From assembly GCA_043802425.1 (NCBI GenBank), contig JAZDLA010000041.1, positions 1 through 31,979 of the forward strand: a stretch of 31,979 nucleotides of DNA, written 5' to 3'. Below the pieces are notes generated by a model. It searched no databases and was not told where the DNA came from. It saw only the letters and a list, made by a program, of their open reading frames with translations. The first letter of the stretch is position 1. Each line of letters begins with the position of its first letter. Positions 7,562 through 14,446 of the stretch are shown here, piece by piece. Source of the DNA: JAGUYA01 sp043802425 (GTDB taxonomy: Bacteria > Omnitrophota > Gorgyraeia > Gygaellales > Profunditerraquicolaceae). A program made the position numbers and the translations under genes.

Positions 7562-8020
7562 ATGAATATTAAAGAAATAAAAGAAATGATAAATCTAATG
7601 AACGAAAACGGGTTGGTAGAGTTAGAAATAGAAAAAGACGGTATGCGTATCAGGTTGAAAAAGACCACTAGCGACAACATCGAGGCATCGGAAGGGCCGG
7701 CCTTTGTAGAAAGGACAAGGGTATCACTAGAACACCCTAGAGAAGAGAATATTGAATCTGAGCAACATTTGGCCTCAAAGACGATAGAAATAAAAGCCCC
7801 GATGGTGGGTACTTTTTACCGCGCGCCCTCTCCGGAAACCCCGCCTTATGTTGAGGTAGGCCAGTTAATCGAACCAGGGCAGGTCATCTGTATCATCGAG
7901 GCCATGAAATTAATGAACGAAATAAAATCGGAAGTCAAAGGGAAAATTTTAGAAATCACTGTAGATGATACCGAGCCTGTAGAATTCGGGCAAGCGATGT
8001 TTCTCATCGAGCCCCTCTAA
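7562..8020 (+). CDS. accB: Biotin carboxyl carrier protein of acetyl-CoA carboxylase
   Basis: Carries the biotin that shuttles CO2 between the biotin carboxylase and carboxyltransferase parts of acetyl-CoA carboxylase, the first step of fatty acid synthesis. A short N-terminal segment (1-35) and a charged linker (36-75) lead into the biotinyl domain (about 76-152). EAMKLMNE carries the biotinylated lysine at about residue 116, and the AccB-type thumb sequence GTFYRAPSPETPPYV is present. It sits 15 nt before accC, as is usual; the carboxyltransferase genes accA/accD are not in the window. Confidence 0.96.
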   Translation: MNIKEIKEMINLMNENGLVELEIEKDGMRIRLKKTTSDNIEASEGPAFVERTRVSLEHPREENIESEQHLASKTIEIKAPMVGTFYRAPSPETPPYVEVGQLIEPGQVICIIEAMKLMNEIKSEVKGKILEITVDDTEPVEFGQAMFLIEPL

Positions 8021-8035
8021 CAATATCACATAAAC

Positions 8036-9397
8036 ATGTTCTCTAAAATACTCGTTGCCAACCGGGGTGAAATAGCCCTAAGGATTATCCGTGCCTGCCG
8101 GGAATTAGGTGTGCGTACGGTAGCGGTATATTCTGAAGTAGATAAGCATTCCCTGCATGTGCGTTTTGCCGAGGAGGCCATCTGTATCGGTAAAGCCCAA
8201 AGCAGCAATAGCTACCTCAACATACCGGCCATTATCAGCGCTGCGGAAATTACGGATGTGGATGCCATACATCCGGGATACGGATTCCTGGCCGAAAATC
8301 CCCATTTTGCAGAAATCTGTGAGTCCTGTCAGATAACTTTTATCGGGCCCACCTCAGACAATATCAGGCTTATGGGGGATAAAATGGCAGCGCGCGCAAA
8401 TATGCAGAAGGCAGGCCTACCCATAGTCCCGGGTAGCATTGCCATAGTCAGAAATAAAGAAGAGGCGATTAAAACTGCTAAAAAAATAGGCTACCCCGTA
8501 ATTATAAAAGCGGCGGCAGGGGGCGGCGGAAAAGGAATGCGCATTGCCCATAATGATATCAGATTAGTCTCCAGCCTGATGACCGCGCAGGCAGAAGCAG
8601 AAGCCAATTTCGGTAATCCCGACGTCTATATTGAAAAGTATATCGAAGAACCGCGGCATATAGAAATACAGATTTTGGCGGATAAGTTTGGCCACACCAT
8701 ACATCTGGGCGAAAGAGACTGCAGTATTCAAAGACGGCATCAAAAATTACTGGAGGAATCACCTTCGCCGGTAGTTGATCATAAACTACGTAAACGCCTA
8801 GGCGAATTAGCGGTAAAGGGCGCTAAGACCATAGGCTACGTTGGCGCAGGCACCATTGAATTCCTGTTGGACCGCTATCATAATTTTTATTTTATGGAGA
8901 TGAATACCAGGATTCAGGTAGAACACCCCGTCACCGAAATGGTAACGGGGATAGACCTGATCAAAGAACAGATCCAGATTGCCGCCGGAGGAAAGCTGCG
9001 CCTTCAACAGGATGATATACAACTGAAAGGCTCGGCCATTGAATGCCGCATAAATGCAGAGGATTACGAAAATAACTTTATGCCCTCACCGGGTAAAATC
9101 GAAAAGCTTAATTTGCCCGGCGGACCGGGCGTACGCCTGGATACCCACATCTATCCCGGATACGAAATTTCTCAATATTACGATTCCCTGATAGCCAAGG
9201 TAATAACCTACGGCGATACGCGCCAGGAGGCAATCCGGGTTATGCAGCGGGCATTGAATGAATTCGATATCGCCCCAATTAAAACAACGATACCTTTTCA
9301 TTTACGCTTATTGGAAAACTCCTCTTTCATAAAAGGGGAGATATCTACCCATTTCGTACAGAACATGCTCAAGGAAGAAGATAAGGAGCTGACATAA
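8036..9397 (+). CDS. accC: Biotin carboxylase subunit of acetyl-CoA carboxylase
   Basis: ATP-grasp enzyme that carboxylates biotin on AccB using bicarbonate and ATP. Its 453 residues match the family. The N-terminal domain starts KILVANRGEIALRIIRACRELG; the ATP-grasp loop is AAAGGGGKGMR (about 161-171); catalytic and metal-binding segments are FMEMNTRIQVEHPVTE and IECRINAED; the C-terminal domain ends normally. It follows accB at 15 nt and abuts the Asp23-family gene, with which it is probably cotranscribed. Confidence 0.97.
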   Translation: MFSKILVANRGEIALRIIRACRELGVRTVAVYSEVDKHSLHVRFAEEAICIGKAQSSNSYLNIPAIISAAEITDVDAIHPGYGFLAENPHFAEICESCQITFIGPTSDNIRLMGDKMAARANMQKAGLPIVPGSIAIVRNKEEAIKTAKKIGYPVIIKAAAGGGGKGMRIAHNDIRLVSSLMTAQAEAEANFGNPDVYIEKYIEEPRHIEIQILADKFGHTIHLGERDCSIQRRHQKLLEESPSPVVDHKLRKRLGELAVKGAKTIGYVGAGTIEFLLDRYHNFYFMEMNTRIQVEHPVTEMVTGIDLIKEQIQIAAGGKLRLQQDDIQLKGSAIECRINAEDYENNFMPSPGKIEKLNLPGGPGVRLDTHIYPGYEISQYYDSLIAKVITYGDTRQEAIRVMQRALNEFDIAPIKTTIPFHLRLLENSSFIKGEISTHFVQNMLKEEDKELT

Positions 9398-9766
9398 ATG
9401 ACGGGAGGACTAATGCATAAGGAAGAATCCCAAACAGACCTGGGTAAGATCAGAGTACATAAAAATGTTATTGCCTCCATCGCGTCCTTGGCAGCAGTAG
9501 AAGTCGAAGGGGTAAAACGTATAGGCGGAGATTTTAGAAGCGGGATCCTGGAGTTTATCGGAAATAAGAATCTCATGGCCATTAAAGTAGAAATCGATAA
9601 GAATGAAGAGATTAAAGTAGAGGTTCCCCTGGTAATAAAATACGGTTCTAATATCCCCGATGTCTCTAGCAAAGTCCAGGAGAATATACGTAATGCCTTG
9701 GAAAAGATGACAAGTTTGTCCATAAAATATATCAATATAAATGTTCAGGCCATAGAGAGGGGGTAA
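9398..9766 (+). CDS. Asp23/Gls24 (YqhY-like) family protein
   Basis: A 122-residue cytoplasmic protein of the alkaline-shock Asp23 family. Recognisable are GKIRVHKNVIASIASLAAVEVEGV, then VKVEIDKNEEIKVEVPLVIKYG and the amphipathic end IPDVSSKVQENIRNALEKMTSLSIKYINI. In Bacillus the YqhY member next to accB-accC has been linked to control of acetyl-CoA carboxylase, and the position here is the same. Two starts are possible: the ATG at 9398 (AAGGAG 9 nt upstream) or the ATG at 9413 (GGGAGG 4 nt upstream). The gene begins one base after accC ends. Confidence 0.87.
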   Translation: MTGGLMHKEESQTDLGKIRVHKNVIASIASLAAVEVEGVKRIGGDFRSGILEFIGNKNLMAIKVEIDKNEEIKVEVPLVIKYGSNIPDVSSKVQENIRNALEKMTSLSIKYININVQAIERG

Positions 9767-9769
9767 CTC

Positions 9770-10375
9770 ATGCGTATATTTACGGTTTTAGGGATATTCT
9801 TTTATGCGGTAGTCCTTATCCTGATCGGCGTAGTAATGATATCTTTTTCCTTGAACCTCCTGCAACCGCAAGATATAAACAATCTCCTAAGCAATATCCA
9901 ATATAATCTCAACTCCAGGATCATGGTAGGCCTTTCAGGTGTTTTATTGATATTGATCAGTTTTTCCTTTGCCCAACTCATCCTGGGGCGTTTCCAGCGC
10001 GAAAAGACCATTGCCTTTGCCACTTCCTCGGGGGAAGTAACCATTGCGCTATCCGCAGTGGAAGATCTGATAAAGAGAGTAACAGGGATTATCCCTGAAA
10101 TAAAGGAACTCCGGCCTGACGTCATCGCGACTAAAAAGGGAATTATTGTAGATATCCGGGTCATCCTAAAATCCGAAGCGAATATCCCCGACTTAACTAG
10201 CCGCTTACAGGAAATAATCCGCTCTAAAATACAGGAGATCCTGGGGATCGAAGAACAGATTATTATCCGCATACACGTAGCAAAAATTACTTCTGGGCAT
10301 GAAAGCGACAAGAAAAGGAAGGAAATAGAAAAAGAAGAACCTCCGATACCATTTAGCGGTTACGGCAGGAGTTAG
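9770..10375 (+). CDS. amaP: Membrane-anchored Asp23-family protein, AmaP-like
   Basis: A 201-residue protein with two N-terminal membrane segments (about residues 5-27 and 49-69), then an Asp23-like soluble part (SGEVTIALSAVEDLIKRV, GIIVDIRVILKSEANIPDLTSRLQEIIRSKIQEILG) and a charged Lys/Glu tail. In Gram-positive bacteria AmaP tethers Asp23 to the membrane, so this protein probably anchors the Asp23-like product encoded 4 nt upstream. Finding the pair in a diderm genome behind accBC is noteworthy. The soluble function is unknown beyond the link to envelope stress. Confidence 0.8.
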   Translation: MRIFTVLGIFFYAVVLILIGVVMISFSLNLLQPQDINNLLSNIQYNLNSRIMVGLSGVLLILISFSFAQLILGRFQREKTIAFATSSGEVTIALSAVEDLIKRVTGIIPEIKELRPDVIATKKGIIVDIRVILKSEANIPDLTSRLQEIIRSKIQEILGIEEQIIIRIHVAKITSGHESDKKRKEIEKEEPPIPFSGYGRS

Positions 10376-10387
10376 AAAGGAGCACTT

Positions 10388-11419
10388 ATGGCAAAAATCG
10401 GTATTCTTACTGGCGGGGGCGACTGCCCGGGGTTAAATCCGGTAATCCGGGCGGTAGTGAGAAAAGGGCTAAATGAAGGATATGAAATTATAGGGATTAA
10501 GAACGGCTGGAAAGGCTTAATTGAAAATGATACTGTAATATTAAATTTAAATAGCGTTTCCGGGATACTACCCAAAGGCGGTACGATATTAGGCACCAGC
10601 CGCACAAACCCATATAAAAAAGAAGGAGACCTGGAAAGCCTAAAAGGTACCTATAAGAAAATCGGCTTAGATGCGCTCATCGCAATAGGCGGAGAAGATA
10701 CTTTGGGGGTAGCGGCAAAATTAATCCAAGATGGTATAAAAAATATTGTCGGTGTCCCCAAAACAATAGATAATGATCTTTCGGGCACGGATTACACCTT
10801 TGGCTTTGATACCGCATTAAATACCGCTATGGAGTGTATTGATAAACTACACACTACCGCGGAAAGCCATCACCGAATCATTGTAGTAGAAGTCATGGGC
10901 AGGCACGCCGGATGGATTGCTATTGAATCGGGAATCGCCGGAGGCGCAGATGTAATTTTAATTCCTGAGATGCCCATTGATATCGAAGAGACCTGCGGTA
11001 TCTTAAAAAAAAGGCACGCGCGCGGAAAACTCTTTAGCATAGTAGTAGTGGCTGAAGGCGCTAAATTCAAAGAAGGCACCATGATTACTCAGGAAGAAAA
11101 GCTGGACGAATTTGGCCATGTAAGGCTGGGGGGCATCGGTGAAACTTTAGCACAAGAAATAGAAAAAAGAACCAGCTATGAAACAAGGGTAAGCGTCCTG
11201 GGCCACATTCAAAGAGGAGGCAGCCCTACTGCCTTTGATCGGGTCCTGGGTACAAGATTCGGCGTAAAGGCAGTAGAATTAGTAGTGGCTAAAAAATTTG
11301 GGCAGATGGTAGCCTTAGCGGGTAATAAGATTATCGATGTACCGATAGAAGAAGCGGTGCACGCTTTAAAAACGGTAGATAAGGAACTTTATGATATTGC
11401 CAAAGTATTTTTTGGCTAA
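10388..11419 (+). CDS. pfp: 6-phosphofructokinase, predicted pyrophosphate-dependent
   Basis: Phosphorylates fructose 6-phosphate at C1 in glycolysis. The 343-residue fold is the PfkA family, with GILTGGGDCPGLNPVIRAVV at the N-terminus, TIDNDLSGTDYTFGFDTAL, EVMGRHAGWIAIES and HIQRGGSPTAFDR. The donor-specificity positions read GGEDT (Asp at residue 104) and PKTIDND (Lys at 125, the E. coli 124 position). Asp plus Lys at these sites is the established mark of PPi-dependent enzymes; ATP enzymes have Gly at 104. The reaction would then be reversible and also serve gluconeogenesis. AGAAAGGAG precedes the ATG. Sugar-phosphate genes for heptose follow. Confidence 0.9.
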   Translation: MAKIGILTGGGDCPGLNPVIRAVVRKGLNEGYEIIGIKNGWKGLIENDTVILNLNSVSGILPKGGTILGTSRTNPYKKEGDLESLKGTYKKIGLDALIAIGGEDTLGVAAKLIQDGIKNIVGVPKTIDNDLSGTDYTFGFDTALNTAMECIDKLHTTAESHHRIIVVEVMGRHAGWIAIESGIAGGADVILIPEMPIDIEETCGILKKRHARGKLFSIVVVAEGAKFKEGTMITQEEKLDEFGHVRLGGIGETLAQEIEKRTSYETRVSVLGHIQRGGSPTAFDRVLGTRFGVKAVELVVAKKFGQMVALAGNKIIDVPIEEAVHALKTVDKELYDIAKVFFG

Positions 11420-11433
11420 AAACGGGATAAAAT

Positions 11434-12003
11434 ATGAGAGATAGAATTAAAGACATACTCCTAGAAAACATCCAGGTTAAAGAAGAATTATTACGTACGG
11501 GGATTGCGGGGATTATAGAAACAACTAATGTTGTTATTGATTGCCTTAAGAAAAACGGCAAAGTTATTCTTTTCGGCAACGGTGGCTCGGCAAGCGATAG
11601 CCAACATATTGCCGCGGAATTAGTAGGCAGGTTCAAAAAAGACAGGAATGCCTTAGCGGCCATCGCCCTGACCACCAACACATCTATACTGACGGCCCTG
11701 GCGAATGATTATGGCTATGAGATAATTTTTGCAAAGCAAATTGAGGCGCTCGGACAAAAGAACGATGTGGCTATCGGAATATCTACGAGCGGTAAGGCAA
11801 AGAACGTAGCCGCTGGGATCAGGCAGGCTAAAAAAATGGGGCTAAAGACAATTGCCCTTACTGGTACCGACGGCGGGGAACTGGTAAAACTGGCGGACAT
11901 ATCACTGGTAGTGCCGTCTTTGGTAACCGCAAGGATTCAGGAAGCACATATCACCATAGGGCATATCATATGCGAACTCACAGAGCAGGCCTTCTGTCAA
12001 TAA
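11434..12003 (+). CDS. gmhA: Sedoheptulose-7-phosphate isomerase (SIS domain)
   Basis: Converts sedoheptulose 7-phosphate to D-glycero-D-manno-heptose 7-phosphate, the first step toward ADP-heptose for LPS core. The 189-residue single SIS domain carries the GmhA-specific motifs LFGNGGSASDSQHIAAELVGRFKK (about 47-70), LTTNTSILTALANDY, GISTSGKAKNV (sugar-phosphate loop), ALTGTDGG and RIQEAHITIGHIICELTE, which holds the catalytic/zinc His and Glu. It lies 14 nt after the phosphofructokinase and 6 nt before the adenylyltransferase of the same pathway. Confidence 0.94.
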   Translation: MRDRIKDILLENIQVKEELLRTGIAGIIETTNVVIDCLKKNGKVILFGNGGSASDSQHIAAELVGRFKKDRNALAAIALTTNTSILTALANDYGYEIIFAKQIEALGQKNDVAIGISTSGKAKNVAAGIRQAKKMGLKTIALTGTDGGELVKLADISLVVPSLVTARIQEAHITIGHIICELTEQAFCQ

Positions 12004-12009
12004 GCTGAG

Positions 12010-12498
12010 ATGGCTCACCTATTAGAAAACAAAATTAAGAATTTAAATACCTTAAAAAAGGTGCTCTCTTCTTTAAAATCCAAAGGTAAAAAAATTGTAT
12101 TCACAAACGGATGTTTTGACATATTGCACTATGGGCACGTAAAGTATCTACAAGAGGCAAAACAAAAAGGCGATATTCTGGTCGTGGCAGTAAATAGCGA
12201 TGCCTCCGTAAAAAAAATCAAGGGAAGCAAAAGGCCGATTGTAAACGAAAAAGATAGGCTCTCTACAATAGCGGCATTAGAAAGCGTAGACTACGCAGTT
12301 TTATTTGACGAGGATACGCCCATTAGCATAATAAAATTTCTTAAACCCGACCTATTGATTAAGGGCGCGGATTGGGATAAAAATGCCATAGTAGGCAGCG
12401 ATATTGTCAGAAGCTATGGCGGCAGGGTCAATACCATAAAATTAATAAAAAACCGCTCTACTACCGCTTTAATCAAAAAGATTGCTGACTCCTTCTAA
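12010..12498 (+). CDS. rfaE2: D-glycero-beta-D-manno-heptose 1-phosphate adenylyltransferase
   Basis: Transfers AMP to heptose 1-phosphate to make ADP-heptose for LPS. This is the stand-alone nucleotidyltransferase half of E. coli HldE. Signatures in the 162 residues: FTNGCFDILHYGHVKYL with the HxGH motif at 40-43, VAVNSDASVKKIKGSKRPIVNEKDR, KPDLLIKGADWDK and the C-terminal NRSTTALIKKI. The matching kinase half (RfaE1) and the phosphatase GmhB are not seen in the window. Heptose synthesis argues for a true lipopolysaccharide outer membrane. Its last 17 nt overlap the next gene. Confidence 0.94.
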   Translation: MAHLLENKIKNLNTLKKVLSSLKSKGKKIVFTNGCFDILHYGHVKYLQEAKQKGDILVVAVNSDASVKKIKGSKRPIVNEKDRLSTIAALESVDYAVLFDEDTPISIIKFLKPDLLIKGADWDKNAIVGSDIVRSYGGRVNTIKLIKNRSTTALIKKIADSF

Positions 12499-12916
12499 AA
12501 CAAAAATTATCCACAGGATCATCGATGCCAATATAAATAGGGCAAAGGAGGGCTTACGGGTATGCGAAGAAATTACCAGGTTTATCCTGGATAATCGCAC
12601 CCTGACTTCTGAATTCAAAAAAGCAAGGCATAGGATAAACATAATATTACAGCACCTACCTGAAAATATAAAATTACTACGGGAAAGGGAGAGCCTAAAG
12701 GACGTAGGCAGAAAAATCTATCTGAATGAACTAAAGCGAAAGGGATATCAGGACATCTTCTTTGCGAATATCCAACGAGTAAAAGAATCCCTGAGGGTCC
12801 TGGAAGAATTCACTAAGCTTCTAAATAAAAAAACTCCCGTGGGATTTAAAAATTTAAGATATGATATCTATGCATTAGAAAAGAGGGCTGCCAGAAAAAT
12901 CTCGGCTTTATATTAA
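12482..12916 (+). CDS. ThiD2-like protein (domain usually fused to thiamine-phosphate synthase)
   Basis: A 144-residue all-helical protein. The pattern RIIDANINRAKEGLRVCEEITRFIL, with EFKKARHRINII, DVGRK, and a second ANIQRVKESLRVLEEFTKLL, is that of the domain found N-terminal to ThiE in several phyla; here it stands alone. The adjacency to thiC (27 nt downstream) supports a thiamin role, but no ThiE domain follows it in this window. The start is a TTG at 12482 inside rfaE2; no in-frame ATG exists near the conserved beginning, so TTG is the best choice. The exact reaction is not settled here. Confidence 0.72.
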   Translation: MLTPSKTKIIHRIIDANINRAKEGLRVCEEITRFILDNRTLTSEFKKARHRINIILQHLPENIKLLRERESLKDVGRKIYLNELKRKGYQDIFFANIQRVKESLRVLEEFTKLLNKKTPVGFKNLRYDIYALEKRAARKISALY

Positions 12917-12943
12917 TCGTCGATTAAAGCATCCCCAAAAAAA

Positions 12944-14227
12944 ATGACACAACTAGAATACGCCAAAAATAATACTCTCACTCCTTTGATGCGTAAAGTA
13001 GCTGCCGAAGAAGGCAAGCCACCCGGTTTTATTCTTAAGCAGCTTAGAGAGGGCCGCTTAGTCATACCTTTAAACAAAAAGCATAAAATCAAAAAACCTT
13101 GCGGCATAGGCTATGGGTTGCGCACAAAAATAAATGCCAATATCGGCACCTCTACCGATAAATCCCAAATCAGCGACGAATTAAAAAAAATTAAGGTGGC
13201 CGTAGAATATGGCGCAGATACAATTATGGATTTAAGCGTGGGGGGCAACCTAAAGAAAATAAGAAAAGAGGTGCTGGGATATTCCCCGGTTCCGGTAGGA
13301 ACGGTGCCTATTTACGAAATAGCCGTAAACGCGCAAAGCAAGAAGGGTGATTTTTTGAACTTTGCCCTTGATGAGATACTGGATATACTTAAATCACAGG
13401 CAGAGGATGGTGTAGACTTTTTCACCATTCACGCCGGAGTAACTAAAAAAAGCTTGGGTGCGCTAAAGGCACACAAAAGACTGATGGGTATTGTTTCCCG
13501 GGGCGGAGCTATCTTGGCCACCTGGATATCGCGCCATAAAAAAGAGAACCCCTTTTATGAACATTTTGACAGAATCTTAGATATTGCCTATGCATATGAT
13601 ATAACTATAAGCTTAGGGGATGGATTGAGGCCCGGTTCAATATTGGATAGTACTGATAAAGCGCAAATCTCTGAGCTAGAAATCTTAGGGGATTTAGCTA
13701 TGCGCGCACGAAAGAAAAATGTCCAGGTAATTATCGAAGGCCCCGGGCACGTACCTTTAGACGAAATTAAAAAAAATATCGCCTTAGAAAAAAAACTCTG
13801 TCACCAAGCTCCGTTTTATGTACTGGGGCCATTAGTTACCGATATAGCTGCCGGTTACGATCATATCAGTGCTTCTATCGGAGCTGCCCTGGCCGCAGCT
13901 AACGGCGCAGACTTTTTGTGCTACGTCACCCCTTCAGAACATTTAAGGCACCCATCTTGCGAAGATGTAAAAGAAGGCGTAATCGCCTCTAGAATTGCTG
14001 CACACGCAGGTGATATCGCAAAAGGGATAAAATCCGCGCTGCAATGGGATGAGAAAATGTCGCGGGCAAGAAAAAAACGCGATTGGAAAAAACAGATTGC
14101 CTTATCCGTAGATCCTGAAAAAGCCAAATGCTATAGGAATTCTTCAAAACCAAAGCTTTCGGATGTATGTACCATGTGCGGTAAATATTGTTCTATTAGA
14201 TTAATGCAAGAGTGTATGCGGGCGTAG
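12944..14227 (+). CDS. thiC: Phosphomethylpyrimidine synthase
   Basis: Radical-SAM-type enzyme that rearranges aminoimidazole ribotide into HMP-phosphate, the pyrimidine half of thiamin. Seen in order: NANIGTSTD, EYGADTIMDLSVGG, SPVPVGTVPIYE, FFTIHAGVTKKSL, SRGGAILATW, ISLGDGLRPGS, IEGPGHVP, LVTDIAAGYDHISASIGAA and CYVTPSEHL. The C-terminal iron-sulfur motif reads CTMCGKYC (residues 409-416). That is CX2CX3C, one residue shorter than the CX2CX4C of long ThiC proteins. At 427 residues it is the short form without the N-terminal extension. There is no TPP riboswitch in the 27-nt gap upstream. The last codons (Met-Arg-Ala-stop) lie in a tRNA-Gly-like sequence. Confidence 0.95.
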   Translation: MTQLEYAKNNTLTPLMRKVAAEEGKPPGFILKQLREGRLVIPLNKKHKIKKPCGIGYGLRTKINANIGTSTDKSQISDELKKIKVAVEYGADTIMDLSVGGNLKKIRKEVLGYSPVPVGTVPIYEIAVNAQSKKGDFLNFALDEILDILKSQAEDGVDFFTIHAGVTKKSLGALKAHKRLMGIVSRGGAILATWISRHKKENPFYEHFDRILDIAYAYDITISLGDGLRPGSILDSTDKAQISELEILGDLAMRARKKNVQVIIEGPGHVPLDEIKKNIALEKKLCHQAPFYVLGPLVTDIAAGYDHISASIGAALAAANGADFLCYVTPSEHLRHPSCEDVKEGVIASRIAAHAGDIAKGIKSALQWDEKMSRARKKRDWKKQIALSVDPEKAKCYRNSSKPKLSDVCTMCGKYCSIRLMQECMRA

Positions 14228-14241
14228 CTTACGGGACAAGC
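14218..14241 (+). pseudogene. tRNA-Gly 5' fragment 1 (acceptor strand and D arm) at the thiC end
   Basis: GCGGGCGTAG (14218-14227) is identical to the first ten bases of the intact tRNA-Gly at 14307, and the preceding AT also matches. A D-arm-like hairpin follows: GCTT, loop ACGGGAC with the expected GGG, and AAGC. Beyond it the similarity stops. The fragment contains the last codons and stop of thiC, so a tRNA piece may have supplied the gene's end. Confidence 0.5.
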
Positions 14242-14257
14242 TGTGGCGATAGTTATT

Positions 14258-14300
14258 GCGGGTGTGGTTCAATGGTAGAACGTTAGCTTCCCAATGGATA
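14258..14300 (+). pseudogene. tRNA-Gly(CCC) 5' half, fragment 2
   Basis: Aligns with the intact gene from acceptor through anticodon loop: GCGGGTG, TG, GTTC with AATGGTA and GAAC (D arm), G, TTAGC, then TTCCCAA with anticodon CCC (14288-14294). Only TGGATA of the following arm remains, and no T arm or 3' acceptor strand is present. It cannot make a normal tRNA and is best read as a truncated tandem copy of the neighbour at 14307. Confidence 0.75.
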
Positions 14301-14306
14301 AATTAT

Positions 14307-14377
14307 GCGGGCGTAGTTCATCGGTAGAACACCAGCTTCCCAAGCTGGATAGGAGGGTTCAATTCCCTTCGCCCGCT
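14307..14377 (+). tRNA. tRNA-Gly(CCC)
   Basis: A complete 71-nt cloverleaf. Acceptor GCGGGCG/CGCCCGC with discriminator T, D stem GTTC/GAAC, anticodon stem CCAGC/GCTGG around TTCCCAA (anticodon CCC), 4-nt variable loop, and T arm GAGGG/CCCTT around TTCAATT. The 3' CCA is not encoded. It decodes GGG. It lies between thiC and the NlpD-like gene, with two truncated relatives just upstream. Confidence 0.95.
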
Positions 14378-14388
14378 TACTCTGCGGC

Positions 14389-14413
14389 TCCCTGCCTCAC
14401 CAACAGGCAGGGA
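14389..14413 (+). repeat. Intergenic hairpin of the CCTGCCTCACC family
   Basis: TCCCTGCCT (14389-14397) pairs perfectly with AGGCAGGGA (14405-14413) across a 7-nt loop. The 5' half repeats CCTGCCTCACC of the palindrome at 5448. It lies 12 nt after the tRNA and could protect the tRNA precursor's 3' end. There is no T-run, so it is not a standard terminator. Confidence 0.6.
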
Positions 14414-14446
14414 TTCCGCTTGCCCGCTTTAAAACAGAAAAGGCCT

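Noticed and set aside
10388..11419. ATP-dependent phosphofructokinase
   Set aside because: Asp at 104 and Lys at the 124 position favour pyrophosphate as donor, so the default name was not used.
12917..12943. TPP riboswitch expected before thiC
   Set aside because: The gap is only 27 nt and holds no THI-box sequence.
14294..14446. Open frame upstream of the NlpD-like gene adding 51 residues
   Set aside because: It reads through the tRNA-Gly and a hairpin; the lipoprotein signal peptide begins at 14447, so the upstream part is not coding.
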